Notes: generated by a model from the letters alone, not told the origin. DNA of 64,000 bases from Protonemura montana (GCA_947568835.1 OX387607.1:6076001-6140000), one strand, 5' to 3'; counted from the stretch's first letter, positions 50,536-62,604 are shown. Made by a program: numbers and translations.

Positions 50536-53500
50536 ATGAAGGCTTGGTTTTTAGCGGTTTTCTGCGTTCTCGTGGCTACGACAAGTGCCATTCAAGTACG
50601 GGATTGTGGTTCAAAATTGGGCTCGTTTTCGGCGGTGTCTATCACCTCTTGTCAGGTCGCCGATCCTGTGTGTACGCTCGCGAGGGACACGAATGTGACC
50701 ATCACCATTGACTTCAAAACGAGTGAGTGAGAGTTCTACATATTTTTGTTTGGGGCTTACAAAGCAATTAGAATGGCATAGGTTCGAAATAGCACTGTAA
50801 AATGAAGTGACGAAGAAACAACCGAACGCGAGGGTGTTTTTTCTTTACGGGAACTGTGCCCAAGTTTTTTTTCAAAGTAGTTCACACTATTATTTGCCTA
50901 GTTGCCTTTTTTTTTTAACTTTACCCCAACCAACAGGCTTCGCTAATAATCAACAACTCGGCATATGATCATATTTGCAAGGTGATGTGTAATCAATATT
51001 TAATTTTAATGACTTTTAGAATATGATACAATATAATAAAGTCATTATCTGTAGAATCCGAGACAATGTCACGCAGATTTACACAAATATGCTACCGTAC
51101 TCAACGGTACTACAGAGGTACCACCCAAACAAAAAAAAAAAAAAAAAAAAATGCAGAGTCGGTTAATTTAAAATATAGCACGTAGTTTGCGTCATCATTC
51201 TCACGGCACAGAGATAATTATAACAGATCACCGCTCGGATATTTATCAAAGTTTTTTTACATGTGAGAGTGATTGATGAAATGGTCATTGCATTTTGAAA
51301 AGTTAACATTTCCATAAAAAAAAAAAACACATACCAAAAAAGCTGTTGTAAAAACCTGTGGCATAAAAACAACCTGGGCTACGTGCTGTACAATAGAACG
51401 TTATTGAAAGCATTCTAATGGTCCATGGTCAATGGAATGAAAGGAGTTAGCAAAAAAATGAATGGTTCTAACTTTACTTAAAATTAATTAAACGCCAGCT
51501 TTAAAGCAAGACAGCTTTGCAAACATTTTTGTGTTGGTTGACACCAGTTTATTACCATATTAAGATGTTACTCTTGACCAACTCTTGACCTTCGACTGTC
51601 TGCCTACCTATAACAAGTGACGTTTACCAAGACGCGCTTGGTGCATATACCAGCGCATATAATGGTACAATAACTTTCTTGGCCGTAGGCGACAAAGGAT
51701 TATAACCACACACAAAGTATGATAGATGAAAATTACTACCCCTATTTACTTCACTGATCTCGTTTTCAACCTGCCCGGGGGAATCTTGTTTGTGTAAGAA
51801 CATTTGCCGAAATTTGAGGTCAGTAAATCTTGTGGTCGCAAGAATAATGATAATGATGTGATTCGTGACACTCTTATCTTGGGTTTAAAGCCCTTTATCT
51901 CATGTGAGAAACATAATTTAAGATGTTCAACAATCTGTGGTTCAACTACTTCCTTAAACAAGCAAGCACTTTCTACAGCAATAGAACGCAATTTTTATTT
52001 CGTTACCCACAGATAGACTGAGTTGTGAGTCATTTTATCTAGATAATCTATCTAGATTTATTTACTTTTATCTTATCTAGAAAAAAAAAATGATTCAACT
52101 GTACAATTTATCAAAGATGAAAAAATAATCAAAATTTGTTCTCAATCTTTGAAGTTATTTTAGTAAACTGGGAAACCAAGATACTATTTAATTATAAAAA
52201 TGTACAATGGCAACGTTGCTCTAATGTTAAAGAATATTTTTGAGAGATTGCACACTTTCGACAGGAAAAGTAAAAAAGTCGCAATTTTAAAAAATCCCAC
52301 TTTCTTTTATTGTTCTACCACTTTTAAATTATTTCCTTAATTTTTATTATCTTTCATCCATATTTATTTTTATTGTCATTATAGTTTTTTTTTTTGTAAC
52401 CTAGATACATTTTTTATCCTTACTTTTATCTTTCTCTTAAAGGTAATCTGTCATAACTCTGCAAGTATAGTTACTTTTGCATAGGGAGATTTTAAATATA
52501 TAGTAGGTGCTCTTAGACGGGAAGTAGGTGCTCCCTCTCTTTGAAGAGTATAACGGCTGAAGAGTATAAGGATTGGAGAGATTGGGTAAACTTGAAAGCA
52601 AATTTATGTTTATAGCTTCAGAGATTTTTACATTCAATGTTCACGTTTTGGGGCCGTTCCTAACACCACTGGTCAATACGATTCTGAGTTTAAACTTTGT
52701 ACTTTGAAATCTTACATAAAGGCAAAAATGACGTAAACAAATTTAGAACGAATTCAAATACAAACAATTAAAATGTTGCAAAGATTATGTTTAGGAATAA
52801 AATTGCAACTTAACTATGTACAGTCTGTAATTAAATAATTAAATATTTGGTCTCGGATGCCAATGCTAGACCACTTTTTGGGTCTGCGAGGTTAAATTTT
52901 TTTTTCTACTTTTATTCATTTTTTGGTTGTACCAAATTTCACATTGCCTCAATGACCGTCTATCGGTATTTGTGTTAGTTAAGGAGAAGCATCACATTTT
53001 GCACAAAACTCGTTTCCCACAAAGCCTGAGGCTCAGGGGTGCTAATGAGTGTATCAGAATAAAAATAAAAAGTGGTGCCCATAAAAAGGGGCACACTAGT
53101 CTATCGACTTTTCATCATAGATACAAGACGAAATCCATCGTATGCATGTTCGTTTGGAGTGGCCCGCACCTTCCGCACATTGAATGTAGACCGATGATGG
53201 CATTGCAATGGCTTGACATGACTAATAGCCGCAATAAACGGGGAATATGTTCCGAGGTCGCCATAAACACACATCCATCATAATCAAATTGTGATGGGGC
53301 AGAAGGTGCTGGGGGCACGGAAAGAAAAGACATTGCTGATTCCTTCTCGAAATTTTCTTTCCAATTCTAAAATATAAAAAAAAAAAAGATTGTGTCCCTG
53401 AACAAGCACCCAAACTAACTTAGTTATTACTTATTTTAGCCAAAATTTAAAATAATAATAGGAGGTACTTTGTGGCTATGCTTTAAATGTGCAGGATATT

Positions 53501-53869
53501 TTGCTTGATCAAGATAAAAATTGTGAAGCATAAAGCTACTAGGCTTATAAAACTCCCAAAATGTTGGTCGTTTCAGACGTAGACGTGCCCGCGCTAACAG
53601 CATCTGTGCACGGAATTGTGGCCGGCCTGCCTGTGCCCTACCCGCTAAAGAACCCCAACGCTTGCTCCGAGAGCGGGCTTACCTGTCCAATAAAAGCCGG
53701 AGTTAACCAGCGCTACACGGGCACCTTTGAAGTGCGTCATCAGTACCCCAAGATACACGTCAAGGTGCGCTGGGAGATGAAGACCGCAACTGGCGACGAC
53801 GTACTCTGTCTCGAGATACCTACGCAGATAAAATCTGGCCCACCGCCACCTACGGTTTTGCTGATTTAG
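50536..53869 (+). CDS. NPC2-like ML-domain secreted sterol-binding protein
   Basis: NPC2 proteins bind cholesterol in the lysosome or extracellular fluid; insects have several that also bind microbial lipids or odorants. Exons 50536-50722 and 53577-53869 join in phase 1 to 159 residues. A signal peptide covers about 1-18 (hydrophobic run ending ATTSA). Six cysteines (24, 39, 46, 92, 99, 140) have the spacing of the three conserved disulfides. Typical blocks are VRDCGSKLG (21-29), VHGIVAGLPVPYPL (73-86), ACSESGLTCPI (91-101), YPKIHVKVRWEM (119-130) and CLEIPTQI (140-147). The protein then has 12 extra residues (KSGPPPPTVLLI) beyond the usual end. AATAAA at 54306-54311 is a plausible polyadenylation signal. 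It is divergent from the P450. Confidence 0.93.
50723..53576 (+). other. NPC2 intron, no other gene seen
   Basis: A 2.85-kb AT-rich intron with a 21-base A run at 51131-51151 and several ATCTAGATAA-type words near 52030-52080. Open frames at 51804-52016 and 52927-53283 have no motif. The A run could be the tail of an old retroposed copy, but no body was recognised. Confidence 0.4.
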
Positions 53870-56057
53870 TGTTTGAAATTTCTACTTGATGTGTAGGAAG
53901 CTTTGGTTATCAAAATAGATTTTTGTCTAGTTATGGTAGGTAGGTGTAGGTAGAGGTTTCATATCTTTTAATCTCTGGATCTGCATCACATCTAGGAACG
54001 ATCCCCCTGGGTACAAAAAAAAGGTAGTCTGCAAATATTGTGATATACATTTACCTAATAGTTAGTTACCTACACATAAATTAATTTTCTTGATTCCACA
54101 ATTAACAGTTTCATTACCAAATATGGAAACCTTTATGGAATACAGCATGCTTACTATTTGGAATAGAATCTTTAGGTTTAATATAATATCATTTTGATAT
54201 TTTATAACTTTCTCAAATTTTCTCAAACCGTTAAAAGAAGTCTCAAAAGGTAGAAGTAACAAATCTTTTTTATTCCCCAATTCTTATGCTTATTGTCCAT
54301 TTCCAAATAAAATAAAACGACAAAACAACATAGTTATTCTGCTTTTAAATGAATTAAGAAAATATTGTTTTTATTTCTTATTAACATTACAGAAGTATTT
54401 CTAGCCTGTAAGAAATATTCACATACAATGTATCTCATTACCGAAGTACAGTATCATCGTAACATCAAGGGAGATACGTCTCGCTTGCATTGTTAAAAAG
54501 CCGCAAGTGACTTCATTACACAGCTCTTACACAATAAAATACAGTATATACAATATATTACAAAAATACAATCTAATCTAAAGCAAATACAGACTGTAGT
54601 TTTCTCACGAAAGTGCCCTTTGTAGATTGTATTGGAGGACTGACCCAACAAGCTTAGGTGCGCCCATAAGCGCTGGGCAGAAAGTTTAAAGCACAAAATA
54701 TCTAATAAGATAACTTGAAACAAATTTTCATAAAAGTACTAAATCAAATACTTTAATCTTTTTTAGTTACTTGCTAAAAAACAAAACCCCCAGTTTGTGA
54801 ATTCTATTTTAAAAATAGCGTGAAAAGTTAATCGTAATCCTGGAAATTTACAGAAAATTTGATATATTGAACGTAGGTTGCATTTGCAGTAAATCAATAT
54901 CTGGAGGTTAACTGCCTGAATATATTGCCGTTTTTTTTTTTTAAGCTATAAATAATATAAGAGCAACGGCGTCGACAGAATCATTTGAGGCAGATAGCAA
55001 CGATGAATTGCTAAGGTAATTGATATCAGAAGGGATTTAAATGCAAACGAGTATTGAAGATAATAGGACAAACATTTCTGACATTTCACGTTGCAAAACA
55101 GCTTCCAGGATCAGTTGTCGCATCTCTCGATTTAAAAAATATCAACGAAAGCGTCGTAAATACTATGTCTTTTAAGGTGGCAGACGTCTCGATTTCTCTA
55201 CCAACGTCGGTATTCGGAGAGCTTGAATCACATCATTGAGTGGTCATAGCCAAAGGGGTCTGCAAAAGGTAAGATTCAATTTAGATAACAACATTTTATT
55301 TATTTTACTTATCGCCAGCATGGATTTAATTTACGCTATTTGAAGACCTGGTTCTAATATGCATTTGGTGCCTACCTCCAATTCCTGGTTATATACAATC
55401 TTTTCCAATCAATTATTTGTGACTGACTTCACCAACGCAGTATAAGTCTTGCTTAATCGACGTTTAAGGGAGGTTTTAACTCAAAATTTATTTTCCCCAT
55501 TTAGCGGACATTGTGAAAGATTTGAAAGAGAATGTTTAAATAAAAACAGAAAAAGATGTAAATTTAAATTCTGATTAGGTGATGATTCAGTAAGGCTTTG
55601 TCCTGTCGCATACGAGAAATTTTATTTAGCAGCTATCACTATTTTCTCTCTGCCTATTTAATATTTAATTTAATTATTTTAATTATTTAATAATATATTT
55701 ATTTCATTTTATTTATTTAATATTTAACGCTATTTAATATTTAAACCTGGAAGGAAGGGAGTTTGTTTAACTTTTTAACTGTCATTTGGAGGTCAAAGTA
55801 AGTAGTCCCAGAGGCATTTTGTTTGCATTTCCAAGTAGCCAAATATTCCATTTTGAAGCAAACACAGTGTTAAAAATAAATGTTTTCTTGTTCTCTGGGT
55901 GTTGCAATTTTTTGGTTTGCTATTATCAAAATATCAGTGCATTAACGCAAATTACTGCACCGGTTAAAATCCCCCCTAAACGTCATTTAAGAGCGTTTTA
56001 ACAACGTTTTACCCTAACCTTAAAGCTGTTTACTCACCAAGAGCAATCACAAATCGA
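53870..56057. other. Convergent 3' regions of NPC2 and STYX
   Basis: Contains the NPC2 3' UTR with AATAAA near 54306, then AT-rich spacer. Minus-strand AATAAA copies near 55696-55715 could serve STYX. A plus-strand frame at 55054-55239 has no recognised motif. Nothing else is supported. Confidence 0.4.
54306..54311 (+). terminator. Polyadenylation signal of the NPC2-like gene
   Basis: AATAAA about 440 bases after the NPC2 stop, directly followed by a second overlapping AATAAAA. It is the first canonical signal on the plus strand downstream of the gene. Confidence 0.5.
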
Positions 56058-58126
56058 TCAGCTCGAGTCCATGCTATCCGAACGAGAGCATGGGGCTTGT
56101 TCGTCGACTTGGTCATGACGACGTTTGTTCAAGCCGTTCGTTGCTGACCCTTGACCGGCTTGCAGTGTCCGTTGAGCTTTGTAAATAGGTTCAAACTCAG
56201 ATAGCTGTGCGAGGAAACCCTCGTTGGGATTGATGCAAAAACGGCGACTTTGCACGCGGGTATATGCTTCCCTGTAAGAGCCAAGCACCAACATCAGTTT
56301 GTGGCTTTAAAAAAATATTAGCATTTCAGGTGAAAAATATCTAATGACTATTCTAATATAAATTAACAGATAATACGTTACAAAGGGTAATTTACCCATC
56401 CCTAATTATTGTGTTTAACGAGGCACTGTTTTGAAAAAGGGATCTGTGGCACTGGTCTAATGGCGTCAGTGAATGGGTGGATGATGATGAGGATGATAAT
56501 GAATCTAACCCAGCCTAGAAGGGAGGAGGGGAAACACAGTGCCAGCATGTAGCCACTCATGTCGAATAGCACCAAGGGACCACCGGCTCAATGTCTCTTC
56601 TGAAGAATAGTACCTACATCTCAAAAAGCAGGATTCATCTACAAATCCATGCCATATAACATAAGCAAGGAGAGTGAAGTTGCTGTACTAAATTTTATCC
56701 CCCCAACCTTTTTTCCACTTTTTTTTCCAAACAGAACTGGTCATGAGTATGATGGTCACCCATCCAATAGGTACCTGACTCAGCACAGTGTTACTTTACT
56801 TCGGTGATCTCATAAGAACCGGTGTTTCTTACATGCCAAACTGTTTGGTACAATCCATGCCTATTCTAGTATGAAAAGATTTCTATTAAATCTGATTCTT
56901 GACACTTATCCCTAGTAGTACAAATGAACAAAAAAGTCACAAGTATATAGGTCTTATTAAATACCGACCTTGTCATCAAAATTAGGGACATTTTCTGCGT
57001 AGGTAGCTGTGCCAGAATATGCAATTCAACCAATAATTTTAGAACAATCTTAAATACTTTACTTAGAGGCATTCTTAGCTTAGTATGGCAAAGTAAGCTG
57101 ACTTACTGGCTGGAAAGGCCATATTTTTCCATGACATAAGCCAGAGTGAGAGCCGCGCTTCGAGAGATGCCCGCGTTACCGTGGATAAGCGTTTTGCCGC
57201 CGTTATTGAGGCATTCATCAATAAACTGGCGGACCCGTGCAAAGTGGCAGATTATGTTTTCCACTACTGAATCAGCAATGTTAAGTACAAGGTATCTGGA
57301 GAAGAAAAATTATGAAATTAGTCGACGCTACGCCAATTGTACTTTTTTGCAAACCGCAAACTTTATAAAATTTCTATAAATGCTACACATAAATCTATCT
57401 CATGTCATATCACCAGATATTTATCAGAGGCAATACCCAATAATTGGGGATTGATTTTCGAAGTGTATGGAAATTAAAAAATATGTACATTTAATTTTTT
57501 AATTTGGAATCTTGATACAGTTCTTTTGAAATCCTAATATCAGACTATTATCTAATGAGAGAGTATTTCACAAATCAATGTAGAAGTAATTTTTATTTTT
57601 CATTTAACTTTGGAAATTGTTCTACTTGAATAGATAAATGAAAAATCATTATTAGTACACCAATAATGTGCCCGAACGTACCTACGACAGAAAGATTGAA
57701 TGCTCTCAAATTTTACATCTCAAATTTACTTACTGAAATCTATCAGGGAAGTTTGGCCGTATAAAATGTGCTTCTATATCTTGTCGAACGCAAATGATAT
57801 GAGTGATACCATGGTGTGTTAATACATCAAGTTTAGAGCGCATAGCAGCAGAATATGGTCCAAGGTACAACCCTGGAATAATCTCTTGCATAGTTCTACG
57901 CATGGTGTATACCCAGTCTTCACTCTTTCCATTAACCGGGGGCATCTTCGGAAACTGCATTCGGGAGCCCTGATTCTGATAGTCCTGAAACTGTAAGCAA
58001 AGTCATGAAATGCTGGTGGACGACTTATGCCGTTGTCTAAGCATGTCAGCCATAACCAAACTTTATTTGCCTTCCAATCTCATTTGCAGAGGAGCAACTT
58101 ACATCTGTGCTCGAATGGGTACTCAT
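56058..58126 (-). CDS. STYX: Serine/threonine/tyrosine-interacting protein (pseudophosphatase)
   Basis: STYX has a dual-specificity phosphatase fold without catalysis; the mammalian protein binds phosphorylated partners, anchors ERK and blocks the F-box protein FBXW7. Exons on the minus strand are 58126-58103, 57984-57734, 57295-57107 and 56271-56058, phases 0, 2, 2, giving 225 residues (human STYX is about the same length). Matching blocks are MRRTMQEIIPGLYLGPYSAA (36-55), HGITHIICVRQ (66-76), YLVLNIAD (93-100) and HGNAGISRSA (130-139), where Gly131 replaces the catalytic Cys, the hallmark of STYX; then RRFCINPNEGF (164-174). The first exon encodes only MSTHSSTD; the start was chosen because its GTAAGT donor joins in frame. 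Intron 3 contains a sense-oriented 5S-SINE. U6 lies divergently upstream. Confidence 0.96.
56409..56841 (-). mobile_element. 5S-SINE family copy 4, near full length
   Basis: On the minus strand it starts near 56841 (GTTTGGCATGTAAGAAACAC), has ATCACCGAAGTAAAGTAACA and TTGGATGGGTGACCATC in 5S rRNA order, then the shared body (GTACAGCAACTTCACTCTCC, GAGCCGGTGGTCCCTTGGTG, GGGTTAGATTCATTATCATC) and tail (TTAGACCAGTGCCACAG, CAGTGCCTCGTTAAAC). It lies wholly inside STYX intron 3, in the same orientation as STYX. It contains an extra ~70 bases in the middle relative to copy 2. Confidence 0.85.
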
Positions 58127-58558
58127 CGAACCACACCTCATCGCTGCGACGTTTCTGCTAAAATTTCTTCTTTCACTACAAACTATCTTTGCAATAGGCA
58201 AGATACTTGAAATCTAACGTCAACATCTCCAATCTCACTTCACACCTGCAAAAGCAGCGATGTTACTTTACCAACTTGCTGCCAGGTGGCGACACTGAAT
58301 GCGGCGTAGTGCGAAGTAAACTACAAGGAATAGCGAAATACTGTCACTTTTGAAACATTTTGCAAATTTGTGGGGGTTATTGAGAGCAAAACCAATTTTA
58401 TTAACAGATTGGTGGAAAAAAAGACTATAGGAATATATTCATTTAAATGTTATTTAATAATAAACAGCGCTTTAAAAAAATAAACAAAGCCCATTTTTCT
58501 GAGGGTCATTATTTCAGCACGCACCTAGCATATATACGTTTCTTCCACTCCTCTCGTC
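58104..58558. promoter_or_regulatory. Divergent STYX / U6 promoter region
   Basis: About 430 bases separate the STYX start codon (minus) from the first base of U6 (plus). On the U6 side TATATA lies at 58531-58536, 28 to 23 bases before the start, as in Pol III type 3 promoters. The expected proximal sequence element would fall near 58498-58518 (CTGAGGGTCATTATTTCAG); it is placed by distance only. No TATA was seen for STYX. Confidence 0.5.
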
Positions 58559-58575
58559 GTACTCGCTTCGGCGGT

Positions 58576-58615
<40 letters not shown>

Positions 58616-58665
58616 GGCCCCTGCGCAAGGATGACACGCAAAATCGTGAAGCGTTCCACATTTTT
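58559..58665 (+). ncRNA. U6: U6 spliceosomal snRNA
   Basis: The 107-base sequence agrees with U6 along its full length: the 5' stem-loop GTACTCGCTTCGGCGGTAC, then CATATACTAAAATTGGAACG, the invariant ACAGAGAAGATTAGCATGGC (ACAGAGA and AGC elements), the CCCCTGCGCAAGGATGACAC stem and CAAAATCGTGAAGCGTTCC, ending in a T run that terminates Pol III. Relative to human U6 the 5' stem has changed from GTGC/GCAC to GTAC/GTAC, which keeps pairing. With a correctly placed TATA box and an intact core, it is a working gene and not one of the common U6 retrocopies. Confidence 0.97.
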
Positions 58666-60991
58666 TGACACTTCTCGATCGGCATTCATTCTTTGAGTAG
58701 CATATTTTGAGGTTGTTTAGCTGTGAATTATTGAAGTTTGCTTAAATTGACATCATAAAGTTTTTATTCAAATGTATTATTATTATTATTTTTTTTTTTA
58801 GGAGTTATAAGGATTTTTCTTTATAAGAGTTATGACCAAATTACATTAATTTCAGTAACTTCCACTAACTTCGACAATAATGTATTTTTGCATGTGACTG
58901 TTATCCAAGAATATCGGTCAATGAACTTAGGTACACGCGTTCCACCTATATACTATGCATTTACCGTTTTGACTAAAATTGAGAGAAACTTCGTTTTAGT
59001 AGAATTTAATCAATTTTACGAGATACATTTCACTCACAGTGAAAAAGGGCGGGGTAACGCAACATTTTTCATCACTTTGCTACCAACAAACAGCCAAGCG
59101 TAACCAACCACGTGACTCAGGAACCGATCTTATACCATTTGAAAACATTAAAGCAAGAGCAAATATCATATCAAACAGTTTTTCTAGAGACCATTATATT
59201 AGCCTTTTAATCGCTTGTAAAGTTGCGGTGACAAGGCAATTAATACGAAAACAAATCAAGATTTTTATTCTTTAATTAGTACTACCATTCGAAACTAATT
59301 ATTCCTAGCTTCGAAATAACCGCACCGAGCGAACGAATCTATCAAAAGCACCAATCGTCCATCCCTCCGTATAGAGCTAACTGGCACATTTCACTCGTTC
59401 GACGCCGAGAGCGCCGCGACGCCAGGCGCTGGGTAATTTGTCTACACGTTTTACCGATACCGGTGCATGTGCCTGCTGCTGCTGCGGTCGGTAACTTCCT
59501 TCACCCACCTCGCCGCAAGAGCTGGTATCCGATAAGCACCGAGAGTGAGAGAGAGCAGTGGTGAGGGCTTAGAGTGGAACTCTTGCCACTTAGACGCCAT
59601 CTTTGTTGAGATAAAGAGTAGTATTTTTTCATTTATTTAGATAAATTGATAATTGATATTTTATGACTTGATACAAGTTTTGCAGACCTTCGTTTCACCA
59701 TTTGAAAATATTTTGTCTCTTGTTTTCTAAAATGACTTGTATGGCAAGAAAGAGGTAGTAGTAATTTTTCAATAGACCTTGAAAGCGTTCTAAAGTGAGT
59801 TTTTTTTTTTTTTTTTCTTCAATTGTCATACGTGTCTTATCTCCTTCTTCGGGGAAAATTGAGTATACATTTTATTATCTTGTAAAAGTGAATTACCAAG
59901 CATTGAGACCAAAACTAGAAGCTGTGATTGACATGTTGGAATTTTTATAGAAATAAAAGCCATGAACTTGATCGTAAATATCAAAATTTGGCAAGGCCAA
60001 AACAAAAAGCTACCTTGCAATTTAAAAAGGTTCAGATAAAATCTTGTCTCGGTTACCAAGCACGGAGAGAGCTGTACCGTGCAATTTTGTTTCGTCCGTG
60101 AGTCTGCAATGTTTGAAAATACAATTTAGCCTTTACAAGAAACAGAAAAAAAATTGCATGATCTCTCGAAATGTCATTGTTTTTTAATTTTCTTGTATAT
60201 TTTTCGCGCCATTGCTCTGTGCTGTAAGCATTAAAAAGTGCCTAGGGGCTCAACGGAAAGGCGGATCACGGACTTCAAGCTTCAATAATATAATGTTTCA
60301 AATTTCAAAGCACTAGGCCTATATACAATTGCTAGCCCGATGTTAAAATGCAACTAAAGCCCAGTCAGCCACTCCTCGTCCATCAAGACTGTCAAGGTGG
60401 CAGCAACTATGCGTGAACGCCCGTCAAACAGAGAGTAGCGACGGGGAAGCCGTTCTGCCCTCACATCGATCAAACGCATTGGAAAACACGCATCTTGTTC
60501 AACAAATACTCTCTCTAGGTGCGTGCATATTTGCGGCTTTAGAACTTGCTAAAGAGTACGAGGGCAGAATTTGCGTGGATCTATGGCTGGAGACTCCGGT
60601 TTAGAACTCACTTGAAAAGGCATCTACAGAAGCTTTGCTAAAGCGAGCGAGATCATTTTCAGGCGTCGGCTTTAAGGTTAGTTTACATCCTGAACACAAT
60701 ACCTAAGGTTAGCTCCTCTTCCTTCTGGGATGAAACTCTGGTGGTCATGCTCCTTCATGTTTGTGTTTAACCATTGGCGTTTTCGACTAGCCTGCACTGG
60801 GGCGGGCTTGAAACTCGCTCAATGACTGGCTGGGTTTTGCACCAGCTCTGAGCGGGAGCGCTCCCACCCGAATAAGTGATCACTAACTGTCAGTGCATTA
60901 ATTTGTTTTCAAGTTGCACCGTCGTCATTCTCAGAGCAAGAAAATTGCACCGTGATTGACCCGAGAGCAAGCAACTCTGTCAGTCGAACAG
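58666..60991. other. Intergenic with a GC-rich patch at ~59380-59580
   Basis: No gene was recognised. The patch near 59380-59580 is rich in CpG and in CTGCTGCTGCTG and GAGAGTGAGAGAGAG words, and looks like a promoter or 5' UTR exon whose coding part I could not find. A T run lies near 59800. A frame at 60413-60604 has no motif. Confidence 0.4.
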
Positions 60992-61333
60992 GTGAAAGTT
61001 GCACTGGGGCAGAGACACAAGCCCAGTCAAACACTTGAAAGTTGCACTGGGGCAGAGTCACATGCCCAGTCAAACACTTGAAAGTTGTACTGGGGCAGAG
61101 TCACATGCCCAGTCAAACAGGTGAAAGTTGCACTGGGGCAGAGTCACATGCCCAGTCGAACACGTGAAAGTTGCACTGGGACAGTCACATGCCCAGTCAA
61201 ACACTTGAAAGTTGCACTGGGACAGAATCACATGCCCAGTTCAACACGTGAAAGTTGCACTGGGGCAGAGTCACATGCCCAGTCAAACACGTGAAAGTTA
61301 CACTGGGACAGAGTCACATGCCCAGTCGAACAC
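60992..61333 (+). repeat. 43-bp minisatellite, eight copies, each with an inner hairpin
   Basis: Units start with GTGAAAG or TTGAAAG at 60992, 61035, 61078, 61121, 61164, 61205, 61248 and 61291; seven are 43 bp and one (61164) is 41 bp. Each unit holds ACTGGG (ACTGGGGCAGAGTCAC) and, about 13 bases on, CCCAGT, which can pair into a 6-bp-stem hairpin. The ~100 bases before the array contain partial unit words (CAGTCGAACAGG). Units are non-identical but very similar. The repeat is open in one frame only because its length is not a multiple of three and stops happen to be absent; it is not called coding. Confidence 0.92.
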
Positions 61334-62604
61334 GCAGATCGCCCCCAGTGCACACCCGGGGTGCACCGGGGCAGCCAATCGAATACGCCATATAATTCGT
61401 TCAATCAAGACAATTTATGCGTTTCCGAAAATGCCTAGCATCATTTGACTTAAATTACAAGGAAAAGTCTGTCTCATCGTTGTTTCAAAGATTGTTGACG
61501 CCATGTTCTCTCTCACTGGGAAAACCTAATACACCCCATGACCAACTTTTGGCCATGACTGGATCTATTTGGGGTTGAATGATCAGATACTGGAACTTTG
61601 AACTCTGACGATATTTTATGCTAAAGTACTGGGCAAGCTTAATATTTTAACCGGCTTGCGTCAATATTTAATATTAAAGCTGTGGGTTCGGAAAAAGCTT
61701 ATATGCAGGGCACTTTCTGTTAGCTACCTTTATTGTATGCGTAACGAACCCTGGGATCACAAACAATAAAACAATCACCGCTTAGTTCCAGAATACAAAC
61801 ATCTCGATATCAAATTTCCCCGTCGCTCGGCCAGCTCGCTCGCTCGACGTCCCGTAACTCCAGCGTCGCCGTCCGGTCCAAAGTGCGCACGCTCCAACCG
61901 AGCGTCGGCAGGTTGAAAGTCCCCCGTTCGGCGCCCGGCGTCGCACTACGGCCGAGCGTCTCGACCCGTGTCTATCAGCGCTTCGTCCGATCGTCACGTG
62001 ACTTGTCACGACGTCGAAGCAAGCGTCCATCTAGGAGACCGGTGCACGGACGACGCCGACATGGGAGAGTGATACCGCAACGCGAAATCAATTTCCTTGA
62101 CGTCTTGCACATGTTCATCTCGTTGGACTCGAATGTGGTCTGATTTTATTTTTGCAATTCGATTCGGAGTTTGGTACGCGAGTGATAGCGAAGTGGTGCG
62201 TGGTTTGGGATTGAACTGAGTGGCGATAAAGGGTAAGACGCGGGTGGTATAACTTCTTACACGTGATAACGGGACGACGGGAAGCTTTTAGAGAGATCAA
62301 AACCCCTCGCCACACGCGTACAGGCTTGAAGTGTAACATATTAGGCGGCCGGTTTGCTACGTTCGTTCGGCAGCGACGAAAAACAATTCCGTGTCCTCCG
62401 CCACCGACCCAGCTCCGTGTGCAGACAAATCGTCTTCTTAAAAGTAGTTGCGTCATCACAAATTCGATCGCACGTCGCCGTCGCCGCTCTCGCGACTCTC
62501 AAGACAAAAGTTAACGTTCTCGAACGCAAAGACGAAGGTGTCGCGTGGTTCAAGAAAGCCAGGTATCGATTGAAAGATCGCCGCGTGTTCGCCACTCATT
62601 AACT
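61334..62604 (+). promoter_or_regulatory. Upstream region and probable 5' UTR of the type II membrane protein gene
   Basis: From about 61800 the DNA becomes CpG-rich, continuing into the coding exon, as expected for a promoter and leader. No TATA box was recognised. An in-frame extension upstream of the ATG at 62605 exists but begins at GTG and lacks an earlier ATG, so 62605 is taken as the start. The 61334-61780 part is AT-rich and featureless. Confidence 0.4.

Noticed and set aside
58201-58260. Alternative STYX first exon starting at an ATG near 58225
   Set aside because: Its possible GTATCT donor would join exon 2 out of frame, whereas 58126-58103 has a GTAAGT donor and joins in frame.
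58447-58668. Open frame covering the U6 region
   Set aside because: The sequence is a Pol III snRNA gene; the frame is incidental.
60992-61333. Regular array that might be taken for a CRISPR array
   Set aside because: The whole 43-bp unit is repeated without unique spacers, and the window is eukaryotic; it is a minisatellite.
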